Assembly: GCF_003076455.1 (NCBI RefSeq)
Contig: NZ_CP020918.1
Location: 4,557,117 to 4,621,116 of the forward strand
Reading direction: 5' to 3'
Source: Flavobacterium faecale
Lineage (GTDB): Bacteria > Bacteroidota > Bacteroidia > Flavobacteriales > Flavobacteriaceae
DNA length: 64,000 bases
Within the stretch, counting starts at the first letter, position 1. Each line of letters opens with the position of its first letter. Positions 60,905-64,000 of the stretch are shown here, in pieces. Below the pieces are notes generated by a model that was given only the letters and a program-made list of their open reading frames with translations, did no database searches and was not told where the DNA came from. The translations under genes were made by a program, and so were the position numbers.

Positions 60905-61951
60905 ATGAACACCAACGAAAAATACATACAACGCTGCATAGACCTGGCAAAAAACGGCTTAGGAACGACTTATCCCAACCCCATGGTGGGCTGCGTGATT
61001 GTGCACAAGAACCGCATTATTGGTGAGGGTTGGCACAAAAAAGCTGGCGAAGGTCATGCCGAGGTCAATGCTGTGAACGCTGTCATTGATAAAGCACTAT
61101 TGACCGAAGCAACGATATATGTGAGCTTGGAGCCATGTAGTCATTTCGGTAAAACGCCCCCTTGCTGTGATTTGATAATAGCTCATAAGATTCCGAACGT
61201 AGTTGTTGGAACGGTCGATCCCAATAGTCAAGTCGCCGGCAGCGGTATCAAGAGATTGATCGAAGCAGGTATAAATGTGACTGTTGGCGTTCTTGAGGAC
61301 GAATGTAACGAACTCAACAAACGATTTTTTACTTTTCATCAAAAGAAAAGACCGTACATTATGCTCAAATGGGCAGAAACACAAGACGGTTTTATTGCAC
61401 CCGCAACACGTAAGGAACAAAAACCGGTATGGATCACTGGTACAGCTGCGCGACAGCTTGTACACAAGTGGCGTAGCGATGAGCAAGCAATCATGGTTGG
61501 CACGCAAACAGCCATTGATGACAACCCAAAATTGGATGTAAGAGACTGGACAGGACACGCTCCTACACGAGTTGTTTTGGATCGACACAACCGCATTCCA
61601 TCTTCACAAAACCTATTTGATGGTAGCGTTAAAACTATTGTAATTTGCGAATCTACGACTCAAAAAAGCACAGAAAATTGTATCTTTGAGAGTATTGACT
61701 TCGAAAAAGAAATTCCGAATCAAATCATCGCGGTTTTATACAAACATCAGATTCAGTCGCTACTTATCGAAGGCGGACGCCAGTTATTGCAAACCTTTAT
61801 CGATAGTGGACTCTGGGATGAAGCCCTTGTTTTTACCGGCACACCATACTTTACAAGCGGCATACCCGCACCTATACTAACCCATCATTCGGTTGTGGAT
61901 CAAAAAATGATTGGTCCTGACGAATTAAAAAAATATAAATATCATGATTGA
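60905..61951 (+). CDS. ribD: Bifunctional riboflavin biosynthesis protein RibD
   Basis: A 348-residue enzyme making 5-amino-6-ribitylamino-uracil phosphate in riboflavin synthesis. The N-terminal deaminase (1-145) has HAEVNAV (zinc ligand His and catalytic Glu) and EPCSHFGKTPPCCDLI (zinc cysteines). The C-terminal reductase (about 150-345) has RPYIMLKWAETQDG and LIEGGRQLLQTFI. The stop overlaps the start of the HAD gene by 8 nt, so the two are translationally coupled. Other rib genes are not seen here. Confidence 0.95.
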   Translation: MNTNEKYIQRCIDLAKNGLGTTYPNPMVGCVIVHKNRIIGEGWHKKAGEGHAEVNAVNAVIDKALLTEATIYVSLEPCSHFGKTPPCCDLIIAHKIPNVVVGTVDPNSQVAGSGIKRLIEAGINVTVGVLEDECNELNKRFFTFHQKKRPYIMLKWAETQDGFIAPATRKEQKPVWITGTAARQLVHKWRSDEQAIMVGTQTAIDDNPKLDVRDWTGHAPTRVVLDRHNRIPSSQNLFDGSVKTIVICESTTQKSTENCIFESIDFEKEIPNQIIAVLYKHQIQSLLIEGGRQLLQTFIDSGLWDEALVFTGTPYFTSGIPAPILTHHSVVDQKMIGPDELKKYKYHD

Positions 61952-62546
61952 AGCAATTGTATTTGATTTTGGTGACGTATTCATCAACCTCGATAAACCA
62001 GCCACATTTGACGGATTAAAAAAATTGGGCGCTACAGAATGGAACCATGACTTGGATCAACTGAACCAGCAATTTGAGATGGGAAAAATTTCTGAAGATG
62101 ATTTTTTATCCGGTATTCAAAAACACTGCAACAACGCAACTATCCCAGAAATCAAAAAAACGTGGAATGCTATTTTGGCAGACTTCCCACTTTACCGCTT
62201 GGAGTTTTTGCAAATGCTGTCTCAAAAATACCGATTATTTTTATTGAGTAACACCGATGCGATCCATATCGCACGTTTCCAAAAGAAAGTTGGTGAAACG
62301 TTTTACAATGATTTCTACCACTGTTTTGAACACGTTTACTTTTCGTTTGAGGTAGGCATGCGCAAACCGAATATCGAAATCTATGAGCACGTACTCAACA
62401 ACCATAGTCTCGAAGCAAACAAAACATTGTTTGTTGATGATAAACTTGAAAATACCGAAGCCGCAAAATCAATCGGAATGCACGTGTGGAATTTGCAAGT
62501 GGGTAAAGAAGATGTGGTAGACCTTTTCGAAAAAAATATTTTGTAG
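61944..62546 (+). CDS. HAD-superfamily hydrolase (HAD-IA)
   Basis: A 200-residue phosphatase-like protein. HAD motif I is VFDFGDVFINLD, motif II FLLSNTDAIH, motif III the lysine in GMRKPNIEIYEHVL and motif IV FVDDKLENTEAA. The cap is small. It overlaps ribD by 8 nt. This suggests it could supply the missing phosphatase step of riboflavin synthesis (dephosphorylation of the ribitylamino uracil phosphate), which is often done by HAD enzymes; this is inference from position. Confidence 0.85.
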   Translation: MIEAIVFDFGDVFINLDKPATFDGLKKLGATEWNHDLDQLNQQFEMGKISEDDFLSGIQKHCNNATIPEIKKTWNAILADFPLYRLEFLQMLSQKYRLFLLSNTDAIHIARFQKKVGETFYNDFYHCFEHVYFSFEVGMRKPNIEIYEHVLNNHSLEANKTLFVDDKLENTEAAKSIGMHVWNLQVGKEDVVDLFEKNIL

Positions 62547-62706
62547 CTACTACTTTTTAGGATATAATGCAGCGAATTGGGACACGGATGAAACTGATTC
62601 GCTAAAGCGAAAGCGCAGATAAAAACTGATTTTTTCTTTTTTTTTATTTTACTCCTCCCAATAATAACCTCAACGTTATTTCTTCAGTCAAATTAAAAAC
62701 AAACAC

Positions 62707-62714
62707 TATTTTTG
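62707..62714 (+). promoter_or_regulatory. Candidate -7 element of yigZ
   Basis: TATTTTTG fits TAnnTTTG. It overlaps an upstream TTG codon (62712), so the start at 62748 is preferred. Confidence 0.55.
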
Positions 62715-62747
62715 CAAATCAACTGTTTGCACCTTAAAAAAAACGAA

Positions 62748-63380
62748 TTGAACATTAACGATACTTACAAAACGATTGCAGCACCAACAGAGGAAACTTT
62801 GTTTAAAGAAAAAAGTAGCAAGTTTTTTGGATATGCTTTTCCGATGGAGAATGAGGAGGAAGTAAAACCTATAATTGAAGGCATACGAAAAATTCATTCC
62901 GCAGCGCGTCATATTTGCTATGCGTACCAAATCGGGACCGAAACTGTTCAATACAGAGCCAACGATGATGGAGAGCCTAGCAATACAGCAGGCGCTCCCA
63001 TATACGGCCAGATTCAGTCGTTTGGACTCACCAACGTTATCGTTATTGTTGTGAGATACTTTGGCGGTGTCAAATTAGGCGTTGGTGGTTTGATCTCTGC
63101 TTACAAAACATCTGCTCAACTGACACTTGAATCTGCTGATGTAATCGAAAAAACAATTGACGTACACTATATCCTCTCCTTCGATTACCAAAACATGAAC
63201 AAAGCCATGCGTGTGATTAAAGAAAAAAAATTAGAAATTGTAACTCAAGAAATGGAAATGGATCCCGATACAACTCTACCCATCGGTAAAATTGAAATCA
63301 AAACTAGAAAAAAAAATGCCGAAATAATTTTCGACACTTTTTTAAATTTATATGAAATTGACATAAAAATCAAGGAATAA
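62748..63380 (+). CDS. yigZ: YigZ/IMPACT family protein
   Basis: A 210-residue protein of the YigZ/IMPACT family from TTG 62748 (MNINDTYKTIAAPTEETLFK). The IMPACT domain contains KSSKFFGYAFPMENEEEV, RHICYAYQIG and DDGEPSNTAGAPIYGQI, followed by VRYFGGVKLGVGGLISAYKTS. The C-terminal domain (about 140-205) is ferredoxin-like. The biochemical role is unknown; eukaryotic IMPACT affects translation control. A longer upstream frame starts inside the -7 box and is rejected. Confidence 0.9.
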   Translation: MNINDTYKTIAAPTEETLFKEKSSKFFGYAFPMENEEEVKPIIEGIRKIHSAARHICYAYQIGTETVQYRANDDGEPSNTAGAPIYGQIQSFGLTNVIVIVVRYFGGVKLGVGGLISAYKTSAQLTLESADVIEKTIDVHYILSFDYQNMNKAMRVIKEKKLEIVTQEMEMDPDTTLPIGKIEIKTRKKNAEIIFDTFLNLYEIDIKIKE

Positions 63381-63397
63381 TTAGAATAGTATTAGTA

Positions 63398-63805
63398 TCA
63401 TTTCGAGATCGATGCCAAACACTCTTTTATATAGTCCGGTGGTACCGTTGGACGACCCGTTTTCATGTTCACAAAAACCAAAACTGAACTCCCAATTGTT
63501 AACAACTCCTTTGCTTCGTTATGAATTTCATATTCGAATTCGATTTTTACAGACGTCTGACTTTTAAAGACAGTTTTAATCGTTAAAAGGTCATCGTATC
63601 GTGCCGGCTTTTTAAAATTAGTAGTTAATGATACCACTGGTAGCATCACCCCTTCCTCCTCCATCTTTTTATACGAAACCCCCATTTTCCTTAGCCATTC
63701 CACGCGTCCCATCTCAAAATACTGCGCGTAGTTACCATGATAAACCACACCCATTTGGTCGGTTTCTGAATATCTAACCCTAACTTCAAACTCAAATTCT
63801 TTCAT
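63398..63805 (-). CDS. YbgC-like acyl-CoA thioesterase
   Basis: A 135-residue hot-dog-fold thioesterase of the YbgC/4-hydroxybenzoyl-CoA type. The catalytic Asp is in VRYSETDQMGVVYHGNYAQYFE, cited as YSETDQMGVVYHGNY. The helix FEMGRVEWLRKMG follows, and the C-terminal strands VKIEFEYEIHNEAKELL complete the fold. The substrate is unknown. It is the last gene in the window; in Flavobacteriaceae I recall a similar gene divergent from dnaA, but dnaA is not within these 64 kb. Confidence 0.88.
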   Translation of the reverse strand: MKEFEFEVRVRYSETDQMGVVYHGNYAQYFEMGRVEWLRKMGVSYKKMEEEGVMLPVVSLTTNFKKPARYDDLLTIKTVFKSQTSVKIEFEYEIHNEAKELLTIGSSVLVFVNMKTGRPTVPPDYIKECLASISK

Positions 63806-64000
63806 TATTTTTTGATATAATATTTATTAAAAACGGCTCACTTTTTGATTACTTACAACAATATTTCGGGATATTCAACCCCCATAAATTTTTTTTTACA
63901 GAAAATTGTTCACATATTTGTTGTCCCAAAATAACGGTAAAAAACCATTACTTTTCCACGAAGTAATTATACACAAAATAAAATAATTTAGATAGAATTT
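63806..64000. promoter_or_regulatory. Right-edge intergenic region with DnaA-box-like sites
   Basis: AT-rich DNA holding TTATACACA (63967-63975), an exact match to the DnaA box TTATNCACA. TTGTTCACA at about 63906 differs at one position and TTTTCCACG at about 63951 at two. It could be part of an origin or dnaA promoter beyond the window. Confidence 0.45.

Noticed and set aside
62712..62747. Longer N-terminus for yigZ
   Set aside because: It would begin inside the -7 box at 62707-62714.
1..64000. tRNA or rRNA genes
   Set aside because: No cloverleaf with CCA-like acceptor or conserved rRNA segment was recognised on reading; a dedicated search could still find one.

Overview
The window looks like a chromosomal segment of a Flavobacterium-like member of the Bacteroidetes. 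It is AT-rich, and promoters fit the Bacteroidetes -7 consensus TAnnTTTG (for example before dapD, grpE, mqo, yigZ and a short-chain dehydrogenase gene). Several proteins are typical of the group: DUF5606, a LETM1-related protein, standalone MnmD, malate:quinone oxidoreductase and RfaS-like lipopolysaccharide proteins. No rRNA or tRNA gene and no CRISPR array was seen. This assignment rests on reading alone; no database search was possible.

Layout. 1-9.5 kb: housekeeping genes (mazG, DUF5606, def, an FUSC transporter, mqo, ruvX, dapD), interrupted by an IS630-type element (6030-7097) with a frameshifted transposase, and by a toxin-antitoxin module present as one intact and one decayed tandem copy. 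9.5-14.8 kb: a lipopolysaccharide core/sugar-transfer cluster (GT9, GT2, a WaaP-type kinase, GT4, an RfaS/CgeB-like protein), followed by a LETM1-related protein. 16-21 kb: a carbonic anhydrase/SulP module, divergent dps-oxyR, and twin 65-residue unknown proteins. 21-27 kb: mnmD, ilvE, an NTP pyrophosphatase, a PPK2 kinase, an L,D-transpeptidase and a dehydrogenase. 28-35.6 kb: an ECF sigma factor, an anti-sigma protein and a von Willebrand-A protein that share a TonB-plug-like module, then a large exported transglutaminase-fold protein. 35.6-50 kb: mtaB, a DUF1016 nuclease, HAD and alpha/beta hydrolases, a one-domain DEAD protein, an NtrC-type regulator, an ABC-2 exporter, dnaJ, grpE and hisS.

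50-57.7 kb is the most unusual part. It is an accessory island with a tight four-gene operon: a vWA protein, a PP2C phosphatase, a kinase-like protein with three Ig-like repeats, and a DUF4407 membrane protein. The first three recall the TerY-P phosphorylation triads known from comparative genomics. The kinase tail and the membrane partner make this version distinctive. It is followed by a Pmp3-like peptide between short direct repeats and an intact IS30 element with a 52-bp perfect palindrome in its transposase leader.

57.9-64 kb: an ABC permease, a 102-bp-period repeat array, prmC, ribD, a HAD hydrolase, yigZ and a thioesterase gene. The right edge holds a sequence matching the DnaA-box consensus, which fits proximity to dnaA/oriC but does not prove it.

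Intergenic DNA is repeat-rich. There are five copies of a nested-hairpin element, heptamer arrays, and 74-145-bp repeat arrays. Many gene pairs are separated by clear intrinsic terminators.
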